Positions 25,216 to 38,804 of a DNA stretch of 64,000 nt are shown here, piece after piece (positions within the stretch are counted from its first letter, which is position 1; every line of letters starts with the position of its first letter). This stretch comes from Cryptomeria japonica (taxonomy: Eukaryota > Streptophyta > Pinopsida > Cupressales > Cupressaceae), in NCBI RefSeq assembly GCF_030272615.1, contig NC_081405.1, positions 23,575,772 through 23,639,771 of the forward strand, in the 5' to 3' direction. Position numbers and translations under genes: made by a program. The notes beneath the pieces were generated by a model. That model saw only the letters and a list, made by a program, of their open reading frames with translations. It made no database searches and was not told the DNA's origin.

Positions 25216-26362
25216 TTTTTTATGATGAATCATATCTTTGAATTGGTCAACAAAATGCATTGTTGAAGGCCCCTATTTCACAAAGTCTTTTGGATCTAAA
25301 ATTTACCTAACTTGTGTGCTTGCAGGAAGGGGTGATTATTTCAAACAATCCAAACTACTAATAAATCTTTGTTGCAGGTCCTTGGCAAGGGTTTTTGGAT
25401 TTTTATTGTGTGCCTTTTTTTCATAGACTAGCAAACACTTCAATTGGTGCACTAAAATTGAATCATTGTCTTTTGTGTCTTTAGCAATAGGCTCTTTTTG
25501 TTTAATCTTTAGAGGGTCTGTCTTCCCGTGTGGTCATTAGGACTACTAATGAGAAGAGAACAACCCAAGTGGTAGCGAGAAAAACCCACCTCTTCTGAAC
25601 CATTATAAACAACTGTATTCATGGTGAAAACTATGGATAACGTGTGCTGATTAGTTCATACCGACACTATGTCTCCCCATAAACCCGTTTGATCAAATTT
25701 ATTTGATCAGTTGTAGGGCGTAACCCCTACCGACTAGGAGCCTTCTGTATTTACAGAGCTGAAAGTGTCACATGTATGGCCACGTGAGTGGATGCCCTTA
25801 CTAGCACCTTTTTGTTTTAGAAGCCAAAATCTTTCTAGTTGTTGAGGCAGGAGGTCGGACCTCTGGTAGCGGCCCACACACATACGGTTCTTAGTAGAAA
25901 TACAAAGTTCGCCACGGGGATTTTTTGTGGGGACTGATGCTTGGCTGACCTGAGAAGTGAGTGCCGAGGGTGGACCCAGTGAGGTCAAGCATCTAAGTAT
26001 CCGCTCTGAATAGCGTAGCCTCGGGGGTAAAACCTCATGTGGGATCAACAACTGTTGTCTTGGCCAGCCATAAGAATTGTGTTTGACTTATTTTAAACAT
26101 TCAAAACATTCAAGACCAAACAGCAAAATATTGTGTTTTTTTGTGTCTTCAAGTGTATGCAAAACAATTTTACATCAAACAACACATTTTTCTTTGAGTC
26201 ATTTTGTCCAGACACTTGCAAACATTGAGTCCTCACCAACACTGTGTCATCTTGTCACGAAAAAAACAGTTAAACATTCAGATTTGGTCACAATAAAGCA
26301 ACTTCACAGATTGAAAAAAAATTGCACAAATTTTTCATAAATGCGTCTGTGTCTGATATAAC
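25216..26362 (+). other. Element 1 leader, non-repetitive part
   Basis: No protein recognised. About 25520-26060 is less AT-rich. The 105-codon minus-strand frame at 25734-26051 is probably chance. The stretch ends with the first unit of a CGTCTGTG-type repeat (26343) that continues at 30529, beyond the nested insertion. Confidence 0.5.
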
Positions 26363-29290
26363 TGTGAGGCCTCACCTCGACTCAGTCTGACATTTTAGTG
26401 ATTTTATATTGAGACTATTATGGATATTTTATTTTGATGCATTTTGGAATTTAGAACTTATATGATTTCAGGATTTGCATAACATTGTTATATATTGATG
26501 ATTTATTTATATGCTTTATGAGATAGAACACTACATGATTGTTAGATAAGATGAAATTGCGGTGATAAATGTCGTTATTGAATTTGCAGGACTTTACTAT
26601 GATAATAGAATTATGATGTATGCTTAAGTTTATGAGAATTGGGATGAATTGCTTATGTGAAATTTCTTGGATAAAAGATGTATTTAATTTGTTCAGATGT
26701 AAATTGTATGCAAGTGATGATGTGTATTATTATTCCTTTGAATTATATTATATGTGGATATTTGAAAGTACTAATGTGTAAATTGAGATGCGCAGGAAGT
26801 TATCCATGTGACCATGGAAATATTACGGAGAACCAAACCTAGACTTATGTAAGCCATGGGTTGTCTATTTGGAGAGACAACACCCCGTTTGTGTTGTATT
26901 TTATTCGTAATAGTACATGATGCATGTGTGTTAAGTGTTATTTAATTGTTTTGTGTAAAATCCGCAAGAGACGATTTCATTTATTAAATTTTAAAAGTGT
27001 TTTTCTTTGTGTCACTTGACACGTGTGGATTTAAGTTTAAATTTTTATTTTTGTCTCTTGGTGGGAAAGTGTTCAACTATAGCCTTTTCAATTAATATAA
27101 CTTCATAAATACCTTGGGTAAAGAACCTTTGGGGTGGTCAACATAGGTTTGACCCGAAAATAAACTTCAGAGGGGTTTAAAATGGATTAAATGAACACCT
27201 AGGGGTAGTTTAATAGGGCTTCCTAAAGCCCATAAGGTATACCTAAGGGTTAGGGGTAATTTTAGACAAGTTTCTACTCCTAAGTGACCATTTAGACACT
27301 CTAAAATTTGACTTTTCTGAGTTGTGCGAAAATTGAAATTAGAAGATTGAACCTAGTTGTAAACTTTCCTTTTCGAATGAGAGTTCTCTTTCCCATTCTG
27401 TTTTACCTTCCTCTTTAGTTTTTAGAAACTTGTGAGAACTGAGAGAATGAGCTTCTTAAGCAAGAATTTGAAAATTTGAGGGTAATCACCCACTCTCCAT
27501 TTTTGGAGACGAGAAATTTTGAAAAGAATAGACTAGATTTGGAATAGTAAAATTTGGCTAAGGGTAGAAGGAGAAGATCCGTGGAATTGGGCAGCTCTTC
27601 CTCAACCATACTAACCTACCTTTGGGCAGATTAAGGTTGGTTACATTCTTCTTAAAATAACTTCTTTTTGCATGTGTTTGAAAGTATGTTGGTGTAAGAA
27701 ATCTGTTTCCTTGTATGTTATGTTTGGGTATTTCATTAGGTATTTGTATTTTATTTTGTATATGTTTTTGAGAGTCTTCAAGACCTCTTACTCTTGGGAG
27801 AGAGGAGGATCTTGTGGGTGGTAGCAATGACAACCCTCGAGTGAGAGACTCTCGTTATGAGAGCGATCATAAGGGATTTTTGTGTGACCCTTACTGCATG
27901 GCCTGTTTGTGCAATGGGGGTCATAAGGAGGGATATAAGGCTAGAATGCCTTGGGGGGCATAAGGAATAAGGGGTTGAAATTCTTGATGTATTTGTTGTG
28001 CCATGAGGTGGCTATATGTTTTCCATACTTGCAGTTCTCCTCAGGGTATTGGTCCACTACCACCCTTAAAAAGGTCATCACCAAAGTGTGGTGCAGTGTA
28101 GCCAAGATGGGAGTGTGTTTGAAATCTGTGTGTATTCTGCCTTCTATGTGTTTGCATGTTTGTTTCCTGTCTAGGGCTTGGTTCTCCGAGCTCGGGGGTG
28201 GCTACCAGTTAGCCTAGGCTGGGAGGTGAGCACTCCATGGTCATAGTTGTGTTTTAATATGCAGGATTGTCGGGAGAAAAGAATAGGACAAGTGAAAGGT
28301 TGCAGGAGTTATTATTGCAAATATTTACTTGCAATTGTAATTATTAGTTTAAAGAGGAGAAATATACATTCATTCGTTGAAATGAGAGGCTAATTGTAAA
28401 TTAGAAATAAAGACATGAGATTTAGTTATTGTTATTTAGATAAAGAAACATCTTGTAAATTTTGCATAATACTTTTTGGATTGTAAAAAGCTAGATATAT
28501 TCTTCTTTCTATTTGAAAAGAAATGCTTTTGAATTGCATGCAATAGCCCACTGAAAAATAAAAATCATTTTATTTGATTCTGTGTTTCCCTTTTATCTGT
28601 GAATTTGTCCTCATTTTAATTGCAGAAAATATGAGTTGTAGTTGTTGTTAGATTTTAATAAAAATATCATATTTAGTTGCTGTAGTAATTGCAGAATCAG
28701 TGAATGTACTTATTGCAGAAAAGAATTATGTATTCCTAAATTAGTATTCCCAAAGTTTCAAAAAAAAATATATCTGATGTGTTATGATAAATAGATTAGT
28801 AGGAAGTTTAATTCCATTTTTCTTAAGCATTTAAAATAAAATAAAATAGAAAAGGCATAAGTTAGGCTTGCATGCATAATGTAGATTAAAAATAAATTAT
28901 ATTTTTCTGTTTTCTGTAAAAGCAATATAGTGCAATAAAGTTCTGGAAAATATTTTTTTCATTTACTTCAGAAAGATAGATATTTATCTTAAATACTGGC
29001 AATATTTATTTTCAAAAATTGATATCTACAGTAAACAGATTTATTACTTTACTTCTTTTCCTACAATTGAAAATCAGAATCTTCCATGAATTCGGTTTTA
29101 TTATAAGAAAAGAAATAATAATATAGTTATATATAAATATATATAATTATCTACATGCAAATTTCATGTATATGTTTATATATACATATATATAAAACAT
29201 ATCATAAAATTTACTTGCGAAACAAATGTAGATATAAACCTAAATATATATATACAAATATATATATATGAATATATACATATGAAAAAG

Positions 29291-29346
<56 letters not shown>

Positions 29347-30523
29347 CTTAATGGATTCCCTTTAAAAAAAAAAATGCATGTAAATATATAAAATAAAATT
29401 AAAAAATGAAATATATATGGGAAGGGCCACGCAGGGCACGCAGTCCCTGTGTGGGCCGCGACCAGCACAGAGGTCGCAGCCTCTGTGCGGGCCACGGAAC
29501 CCACAGGGCCTGCGGCTCCCTGTGTGGGTCGCGTCCACACCAGTGGCCGCAGCCACTGTGCGGGCCGCGACGCACACAGCGGCCAAGGCAATTGTGTGGG
29601 CCGCGACCCCCACAGTGGGTCATCCCACTGGCGACGCCTCTTCCATTCAGCTGCCTCTCCCTTGTGTTTGGCCGCCACTACTCCCACATGGAGACCTTTG
29701 CCTTCATTCGCTCGGCCTCTGTGCGAAACTCCGCCCTGCCATGAGTTAAGGATAAAACCCTAGCCCGGGTAGGGCTAGGGAAAAAAAATAAAATAAAGAA
29801 GTGTTACAATAAAAGAAAGGTATTAATATATTAATAAAGTTAGGGTTTCTTGGACATGTTCATCATGGAAAAATTCTATATATATATATATATATAAAGT
29901 AAAGAAAGAGTTTAAACATTTGAGCGAAATTGAGTAAGTTGTAATAATATCTGTTAAAGGAAAAATATATCTAATTTATTTACATATATCAAAGATATTT
30001 TATGATATAATATATGTATTAATGTTTGTTTTGATTTAAGCAATTAATAATAAGGTTGTATATAGGACAAATGGTAAATCAACTATTTTATTAAGAGTTG
30101 GTTGTTAAACATAAGAGTATAAAAAAAAAGGGATTGTTTTTAGATTTTATTATAAATAAACTTATGGGAGATATTCATTAAGAAATTAATTGACACTTTA
30201 ATCGATTATTTTAATTATTGATTTAAAATGAAGTTTAGACAATATGGACGTATTGGAGATTAATTTTATCTTCATCTACTATTTTAATGAGTTTGATTTA
30301 ATTAATCTATTGACTATGTTGGATGAGAAAATAAATTAAATCATTTTGTATTCCGCAAATAAATTTTAAATTAATTTCATTACTTGATTTAGTATTAGAG
30401 TTAGCTTGAATATAGATATGGCAAAACATGTTAGTGCATGTTGTGTTAGCGAACTTATTGTTATCTAGTTATTTAAAAAAAAAAAAAATCATTCTGTTTT
30501 TGCCCTAAATTTTGGGCATGACA
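26363..30523 (+). mobile_element. Nested 4,161-bp insertion, probable long solo LTR
   Basis: It begins TGTGAGGCCTCACC and ends TTTTGGGCATGACA, i.e. TG...CA, and is flanked by the 5-bp duplication ATAAC (26358-26362 and 30524-30528). Removing it restores continuity of the CGTCTGTG repeat of the host leader. No internal LTR pair, gag or pol was found, so a solo LTR of unusual length is the simplest reading; a large non-autonomous element is the alternative. It contains AT microsatellites (29305-29342, 29878-29897) and a GC-rich minisatellite. Confidence 0.75.
29425..29635. repeat. GC-rich 36-bp minisatellite
   Basis: Five to six head-to-tail units of about 36 bp, each starting CTGTGTGGGCCGCGAC or a variant. 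They begin at about 29448, 29484, 29521, 29557 and 29593, with a partial unit before. The block is CpG-rich and GC-rich between AT-rich flanks. As 36 is a multiple of three, all six frames read as 12-residue repeats, which explains the long overlapping open frames here; I do not regard any as genes. Confidence 0.85.
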
Positions 30524-30528
30524 ATAAC

Positions 30529-30690
30529 TGCGTCTGTGTTGTATAGCCACGTCTGTGAAGGGCAGAAACGTGTATGTGTTCCCAGAATCAACATTGCATT
30601 GACAAAATCTCAGAAACACGTCTGTGTTTAACAGAACCACGTCTACGTCAGGAAATCGCGTCTGTGCAGTATACAGGCACGTCTGTATCC
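30529..30690 (+). repeat. CGTCTGTG repeat array in the element 1 leader
   Basis: Degenerate units around (A/G)CGTCTGTG, about 20-45 bp apart (30530, 30551, 30618, 30641, 30659 and 30680), continuing from the unit at 26343 before the nested insertion. Confidence 0.7.
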
Positions 30691-31179
30691 AGAATTGAAA
30701 AACTTTTACAGTCCAGCAAACAAACACAGTCAGTTTCAAAATTCTTGAGCTTCCTAGGTTATTTCTCTAGGGTTTCATCTAGCATTCAACCTGTCTTTGG
30801 GTCTCACAAAGTCCATCATTGCTTTACACCTTACATTACATTCACATTTGTTTAAACTTGAGTCAAAAGGTCACTTGCTTGTCCTCATCTTGCTTTGTCA
30901 ACACACTACATACAACAACATTTTGCTAAGTGGTCCCTCATCAAGGTCTATCACCTTTGGGTCTCATTTGGTCTTACTTAGAGTCAAGGTCAACTTACCT
31001 CATTAAGAGAAACTATCCTCTCTTTGGAAGCCACACCTACTCTACTACATACATACTTGGTCTTACACTTTGGACATTGCAAGTAAACCTCAGATTCATT
31101 TACATTCCATCCAACTCTTGGTCTTCCATACTTTTTCCATTTTCATCTAGTCTCACACATCTCGGTCAATACCTAGTTC
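30691..31179 (+). other. Leader between repeat array and gag of element 1
   Basis: C/T-rich with several short open frames but no recognised protein; presumably 5' UTR of the gag message. Confidence 0.5.
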
Positions 31180-34100
31180 ATGGTTGAAACCCGTCTTCAA
31201 AAATCTAGGAGAGAAACTAAAGAGGCTCAAGAGTCCACAAACATGAGTTCTTATGAGTATGACAATGATATCTTTTTCAATTCCGATCATACTACATTAC
31301 CTGACATGGATGCCTATAGAAACATTCCAAATGTTGAGAACATGGACACTACAAACAACAATGATACACACAATGATGATATGGACAACTTTTCAGTACA
31401 TTCAGCAGATGTGGAAGAATCCATTATGGATCCCCGTTTCAATCGATTGGTTGAGGAAATAATGAGGAGGGATAGACAATGCTTCTTACAAATGATGGCA
31501 CAAAGTGGAGCCAAGATACCTCATGATTTTGACATGTCTCAAATAATGGAAAATTGACCTTTGCAACAACCTCACTCTAACATGGATCAAAGGAGGCCTA
31601 ATAGTGGAGGCAATAGACGACCACATCTTGTGCCTGAATAACCATCATCTTTGTTTCAAAAACCAGAGGTCCCACATACACATGGTCAAGCATATGATAC
31701 TCACCTTCGCAGACCATTATGGAAGTCTTATGCAGAGAAATATTCTCAATCACATATCAATGCTAAGGATCAACCACCAAAGCAATTGGATATTCAAAGG
31801 CATGCTCAAAATTTGGACACAAGGAAACCCCGTGTCAAATTTGGGGGCAACACATTAGAACATGACATGCCTGTAGAGTATGGTATACATGGACAAAATA
31901 GATATTTCGTTCCTCAACATGAATCTATACCAAGTGGTCCATATATGCAGCATCACTATAGACCTCCTCCATATGAACATGTGTATGATCAATATCATCC
32001 ATATATGCAACATGCTCCTCCTCCAATTGGTGCCTCAAGTATAGGGTATGGTCCAAGAAGTCAATCTCCACCTAAGAACAATTTGGAGCAACAAATCAGG
32101 GACTTACAAAAGAAAATGGAGGACATAAATACATTGAAGCCAACATACACAATGAGAGACATATGTCCTTATCCATTTGACAAGAGCATTCCAATGCCTC
32201 CTTTTCCTACATACTTTGTGACACCTAAGTTTGATAAGTATAGAGGAAAAGGGGATCCTAAGGCACACATAAGACAGTTTTTCACAGCTTGCATTGAGGT
32301 AGCTTCAGAAGAGACATATTTGATGAGATTATTCCCACAAAGCCTAGGTGATCAAGCTATGGAATGGTTCTCCCAACTTCCACCTGATATTAAGTCATGG
32401 GGTGACTTAGTAGAGGCATTTATTCAATATTTCTCCTACAATATAGAGACAGACATATCAATCACTACTTTGTGCAACACCAAGCAAAAAGAGGGAGAGT
32501 CTTTTGCATCATTTTTACAAAGATGGAGGAATCTAGCCAACAGTTGCTCTTTTGAAATTCCACAAAAACAAATGGTAGAGATGTTCACCCAAAATTTAAC
32601 AAAGACATTGGCTATGATTTAAGGAAATCTTGTTTGTCCACCTTCAAGGATGTCATTGAAAAAGGCTTAGCAACAGAGAAGGTCCTAATTGAATAAGGAG
32701 ACATTAAGATATTCAAGGAAAACAAAGATGACTTTAAAGGAAAAGACAAGCCAAGATTTTGGAATAAAAACAAGAACACAGTCAATGATGGTGTTGTCGA
32801 TGCCAACACGGTACGACCAAAAATCATTTTTTTCTGGATCAAGTTCTACAAACAATCAAGTGAATACTCAAACAACTTCCAAATCACGAAGGAAGTACAC
32901 CCCATTGGGAGAACCACTTGAGTCAGTTTTCAAAAAGCTAGTGGCAAACAAAATAATAACAATTCCAAATTTGCCTCCATATGAACCAAAGGTTAAACCA
33001 AATTGGTGGAATGATGATGAGTATTGTGAATTTCATAAGAGCAAGGGTCATAAAATAGGAAATTGTCATCGACTGAAGAACATCATACAAGATCTCATTG
33101 ATAGAGGTGACATTGAGATTGAAGGACACTCATCCAATCAAGAACATGAGATGTTTAAGGAACCATTCCCAAAACATGACAAAGGAAAAGCTAAAGCCAT
33201 AGATGACCAAACCAACTATACAAGAGCATCCTATAACTATGATTCAACCATCAATCACATCTCGCTGGACAATTATGTCTCTACCATTATCATCAAGGAC
33301 AAAACCCCTGAGAATTCTACCCAGAGACCCAAGATTGTTCTGAAAGGCATTGGATCTTCTTCCGAACCTACCTCTGAATGTCATGTTACAACTCATCGAG
33401 GTAAATTCACTTTGCAAGGTGCTCCAGCTAAAAATATTGCTTCCTCATCAACCAAGCCTGAGTATGACCTTCTAGAATAGTTAGGGAAGACACCCACGCT
33501 CATCTCCATTCTTGAACTCCTACGCATATCCCCCGCACATAAATCCATTCTTGACAAAATCTTGAGAGAAACTGTCATTCCTACTGATTTGAACGTGGAC
33601 CAATTTCAAGCCATGGTGGGATACCTTTCTGTTCCACACTCCCTTACATTCATAGAAGTCGATGACGCCTCCGTAAGTTAGCCACATAATGCACCATTAC
33701 ACATTGAAGCCTTCATACACAAACATCGAATAAAACGAGTACTGATAGATGGAGGATCAGGTCTGAACATTTGTACATTGAGCACTATTAAACAATTAGG
33801 ATATTCTGATAAAGCTGTGAATTCTACAAACAAAATTACCATCAAAGCATATGATGATGAAGAACGTTCATCCAAAGGCACAGTCACCTTGCCTCTCAGA
33901 GTTGGGCCAGTTACAAAGGATGTGGTTTGTCAAGTCCTTGATTTAGATCTCACATACAACATACTTTTGGGACGTCCATGGATTCATGAGATGAGCGCAG
34001 TCCCATCTGCGTATCATCAATGTATCAAGTTTCCACACAATGGAGTTGAAGTGATCGTCAAAGCTGACCCAAATCCATTCATATATTGCAACAATCTGCG

Positions 34101-34776
34101 ACCTAGATCAGAAATAACAATTCTAGCCAATCGAAAAGCTATTCCTTCATCAGCATATGTGGATCCAGAATCATTGAAAGCTTCTACATCAAAACAAACA
34201 AAGCTCAAAGAAAAATTCAAGGTTAAAGACCTGGGATGTGGTGAGTATATCTTTCATGTTAATCAACTCCCACAATCTCCTAAGGTATTCAGTCAACAGG
34301 AACAATCTACAAACAATTTGTAATATCAAGGAATTGGGTACAAAGCACCTAGTGTTGTGGCTACTAAGTCCGAATGCAAATCTCCTCTAGTGGTGCAAGC
34401 ATCTCTTGATATTAATAGTCCTAAGAGTGGTTCCAACAAAGAATCTATTGAGTGTATCACCAGCCCTCTTAAGAACTCACATAGCCTTACCATTTCATCC
34501 ACTCATTCCATTTCCACTTCTTTCCCAGACTTGGATCAACAAGAATCACAAAAGCCCTTCCTCATTGAGGATCAAAAATCAAGCTATGAATAGAGAAAAC
34601 TAAAAGTCAAAACTAAAGAAAAGTCCTTCAGTCCAAATCAAAATCAAAAGCTATTGGACTCTGCAAAAATCAAAGTCAAGGATAAAAATACTATGAAAGA
34701 AAAGGAACAAGAGTTGATCTCCCCTAATATCAAAATAACTGGGGGCAAAAATTCTACAATTTCAAGTCAAAAAGCA
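31180..34776 (+). pseudogene. gag-protease polyprotein remnant of element 1
   Basis: Starts MVETRLQKSRRETKEAQ. The retrotransposon gag domain lies at about 32230-32610 (FDKYRGKGDPKAHIRQFFTA, then MEWFSQLPPDIKSWGDL and LQRWRNLANSC). Next is a zinc-finger-like stretch (CEFHKSKGHKIGNCHRL) near 33028-33080. A retropepsin-like domain follows, with active-site text LIDGGSGLN near 33745 and the downstream YNILLGRPW near 33955. The C-terminal tail includes GIGYKAPS. Frame 31180 is followed nearly throughout. In-frame stops (for example 31555, about 31637, 32620, 33478 and 34321) and a local frame slip around 32610-32690 disable it. No reverse transcriptase follows. Confidence 0.85.
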
Positions 34777-35298
34777 TACTTGTTGATCCTAAGTCTTCAT
34801 CATGCTATCCTACTTTCACTTCTTTTCACAATCATAAGCCTTCATCACTCATCCACTTGTTTCACACATCCTTTCCCTTCTGGCGATACATCATGGACCT
34901 TTAATGGAGCTTCCTCAAGGGACTTTGTTATCAGGGATGCCCAAACTTCTTTAGGTGACATGCATATGGGCCTACGTAGTCTACACACTAGTAATTCTAT
35001 CTCGGTTCCTTTATCAAGGAAGACAGACACTCAAGCTACACATCATTCAGTCAAAGAACAATGCAACTACAATCACAAAGTCAAGCCTCACACATTTGAG
35101 GTAGGGCACTTAATTCTCAGAGAAAATCCCAAAAATCAGCAAGACAGAGAGAAGAAGGGCAAGTTCGAACCAAATTGGCTTGGTCCTTACATCATTACAG
35201 CAGCATATGGATCTGGAGCATATCAGCTCTCAACTAGAGAAGGTGAACCTTTGGAGGATCCTATCAACTGCATGCACCTTTGCAGGTTTTACACATAG
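34777..35298 (+). pseudogene. Integrase C-terminal domain remnant of element 1
   Basis: The end reads FEVGHLILRENPKNQQDREK, then GKFEPNWLGPYIITAAYGSG and INCMHLCRFYT. This is the C-terminal part of a Ty3/gypsy integrase; the H2C2 zinc finger and DDE core are missing. About 250 bp upstream (34777-35030) is unfamiliar text (SLHHSSTCFTHPFP, DTSWTFNGASSRDFVIRDAQ) that also precedes the domain in element 2 (63484-63999). The latter phrase might be a scrap of RNase H, which is speculative. The open frame begins at 34654. Confidence 0.8.
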
Positions 35299-37071
<1,773 letters not shown>

Positions 37072-37198
37072 GTCATGATACAATGATGTCAAAATCATAT
37101 GGCTACAATCACCCGTAGGTGTCTACATCATCATACAAAAATGGTACAATATTGATACATAGGGAGCCCTCTACGGCTATGATGAATTCCCTTCCTCA

Positions 37199-37725
37199 GA
37201 GCTGGCTAGTCTCGACGGAGTCTGAGCCCTAGAAGGACCCACCCCAAGATCATCTCTCCTGGCCCTTGTGTCCTCTGCAGCCACCCCTCATGTCGCCCTA
37301 TCCGGACAGAGGAACCCACTGATAACTCCTGCCAACATTGTTGGTAGTGCTAATCCTGTCCATGTCATGGTATCCCATGCCACATTTTCCACCCTCATCT
37401 CTAGTCCCGGATCCTGGAACACTCGTCTAAGGGCATCCCTATCTCCATCTCTGTCATATGAAATCAGCTCCCCATCGATCGGTATCCATAGAATCCTATA
37501 TACATCCTCCAGGGTGAGTGTCATTTCCCCCATTGACAAATGAAAAGTGCAAGTCTCAGAGTGCCACCTCTCTGCCAATGTAGTCAGCAATCCCATGTTC
37601 ACCCGAAACTCAGGCACATATAGAATATGTCTCAATCCCATAGCCTCAATCGCAGCTCGGTCCTCGGCTATCAACTCAAGTCGCAACCTCTAAGTCGATG
37701 GGAATCTCTCCCGTGACTCTAGCAT
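37199..37725 (-). pseudogene. Plant mobile domain (PMD, aminotransferase-like) gene remnant, antisense in element 1
   Basis: The minus-strand frame from ATG 37725 reads MLESRERFPST, then MGLRHILYVPEFRVNMGLL, AERWHSETCTFHLSMGEMTL and LEDVYRILWIPIDGE. This is the N-terminal half of the plant mobile domain, known from MAIN-like nuclear proteins and from plant transposons. A stop at 37690-37692 (CAG in element 2, TAG here) and a TGA after CPDRAT break it. The text then jumps to the extreme C-terminus (ARRDDL, then PSRAQTPSR), so about 1.3 kb of the gene kept in element 2 is deleted. It is transcribed against the retrotransposon. Confidence 0.82.
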
Positions 37726-37789
37726 AGGTAAATACTCTTGTAGTCACACAAATCAATCATCTCAGTCCTAGTGACACTCACTATTCATC

Positions 37790-37985
37790 ACAAAGTGTTG
37801 CTTCTATCCTAGTGGTACAACCTGTTCATCACAAAGTACTACGTGTTTGGCATTCCCTGTTCATCACAAAGTGCTGCTCACATTTGCACTCACTGTTCAT
37901 CACAAAGTGTTGCTCATATTTTAGTACTCCCTGTTCATCACAAAGTACTATATCTTGGTACTCACTGTTCATCACAAAGTGCCTT
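37790..37985. repeat. Tandem repeat TGTTCATCACAAAGT in element 1
   Basis: About six units of 30-40 bp sharing CTGTTCATCACAAAGTG or a close variant. The same array, inverted, lies in element 2 at 59545-59830. Confidence 0.85.
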
Positions 37986-37989
37986 GATC

Positions 37990-38200
37990 TATCCTATCCT
38001 AGGGCCTCTGCTTGAGTGAATCCTCTTGAGAAGTTTCCTAATTGGCAACGTATGTTCTATCACAAAATTGTCAATCCTAGCCTTATTTGTTATCCTAGTC
38101 TTCCCTAGAGGACCTGCTTGAGTGTATCCTCTCAGTAGCTTATCCAATCGACAGCGTATGTTCATCACAGAACTGTCGATTTGACCTAGAAGACATAAAT
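37990..38200. repeat. Two diverged repeats of about 105 bp
   Basis: GCTTGAGTGAATCCTCTTGA...TATGTTCTATCACA and GCTTGAGTGTATCCTCTCAG...TATGTTCATCACA are tandem copies; both are also in element 2 near 59345-59540. Confidence 0.75.
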
Positions 38201-38215
38201 TCACATTTTTGGACA

Positions 38216-38300
38216 CAAACGTGCTTTCATGACATAAACACTCTTTTAGACCGCATAAACGTGCCTGGCACCAACGCAGACGTGCCTATACATTTTTGAC
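38216..38300 (-). repeat. Short CACGTCTGTG-type repeat near the 3' LTR of element 1
   Basis: On the minus strand this reads GGCACGTCTGCG and GGCACGTTTATG. It matches the longer array in element 2 (59040-59340), and its motif is the inverse of the leader array at 30529-30690. Confidence 0.6.
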
Positions 38301-38789
38301 ATTTTTTGGACCCTATTCTAAGTGCATTTATTACTCTACCTAGCATGCATTAATGACAACAATAAATGCATCAAAGTACAAGGAGATTTTGTTGTACTTA
38401 CTAGCTCTCCTGCCTCTGTTGGCCTCTGAAATCGGCGAACACGATTGAATCTGTGAGCCATTGCCATCGCTGCTGACTGTTGTTGCTCTATCTCGCTCTG
38501 CACTCTGATCTCTTGGATGTGTGGATGACAATGAGGATGTTTTCCCCTCGTGGTCTATCTTATAGACTACCCTAGCCCTAGTCTCCTGTGTCAGTCTTCG
38601 TTATCCTGTGACTTTGTCACTTTATCTGGTCAGTCCATTCTAGCCTTTCTTTCTTATCGAGAGATTGTCTGTGGTCTTTTCATACATTTTCATCCAATCT
38701 CTCGAGGGGGCATATCATTCCCATCTTGGGGCAACTCTGTATCAATTCATCTTATCTTCTTTGAAACAACGCGACAAGCCACATTGTCT
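38301..38789. other. Region before the polypurine tract of element 1
   Basis: No gene seen. It has a matching, inverted counterpart in element 2 at about 58585-59040, including a CTAGGG-type run. Confidence 0.5.
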
Positions 38790-38804
38790 CAAAGAGGGGC
38801 AAAA
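38790..38804 (+). other. Polypurine tract of element 1
   Basis: AAAGAGGGGCAAAA immediately before the 3' LTR; the position and purine run are those of a plus-strand primer. Confidence 0.85.

Noticed and set aside
25734-26051. Minus-strand frame of 105 codons in the element 1 leader
   Set aside because: No motif, lies in 5' leader sequence antisense to the element, and nothing suggests translation.
29211-29763. Several long overlapping open frames on both strands with Pro/Arg/Gly-rich repeats
   Set aside because: All arise from the 36-bp tandem repeat, whose period keeps frames open; none has a start context or domain.
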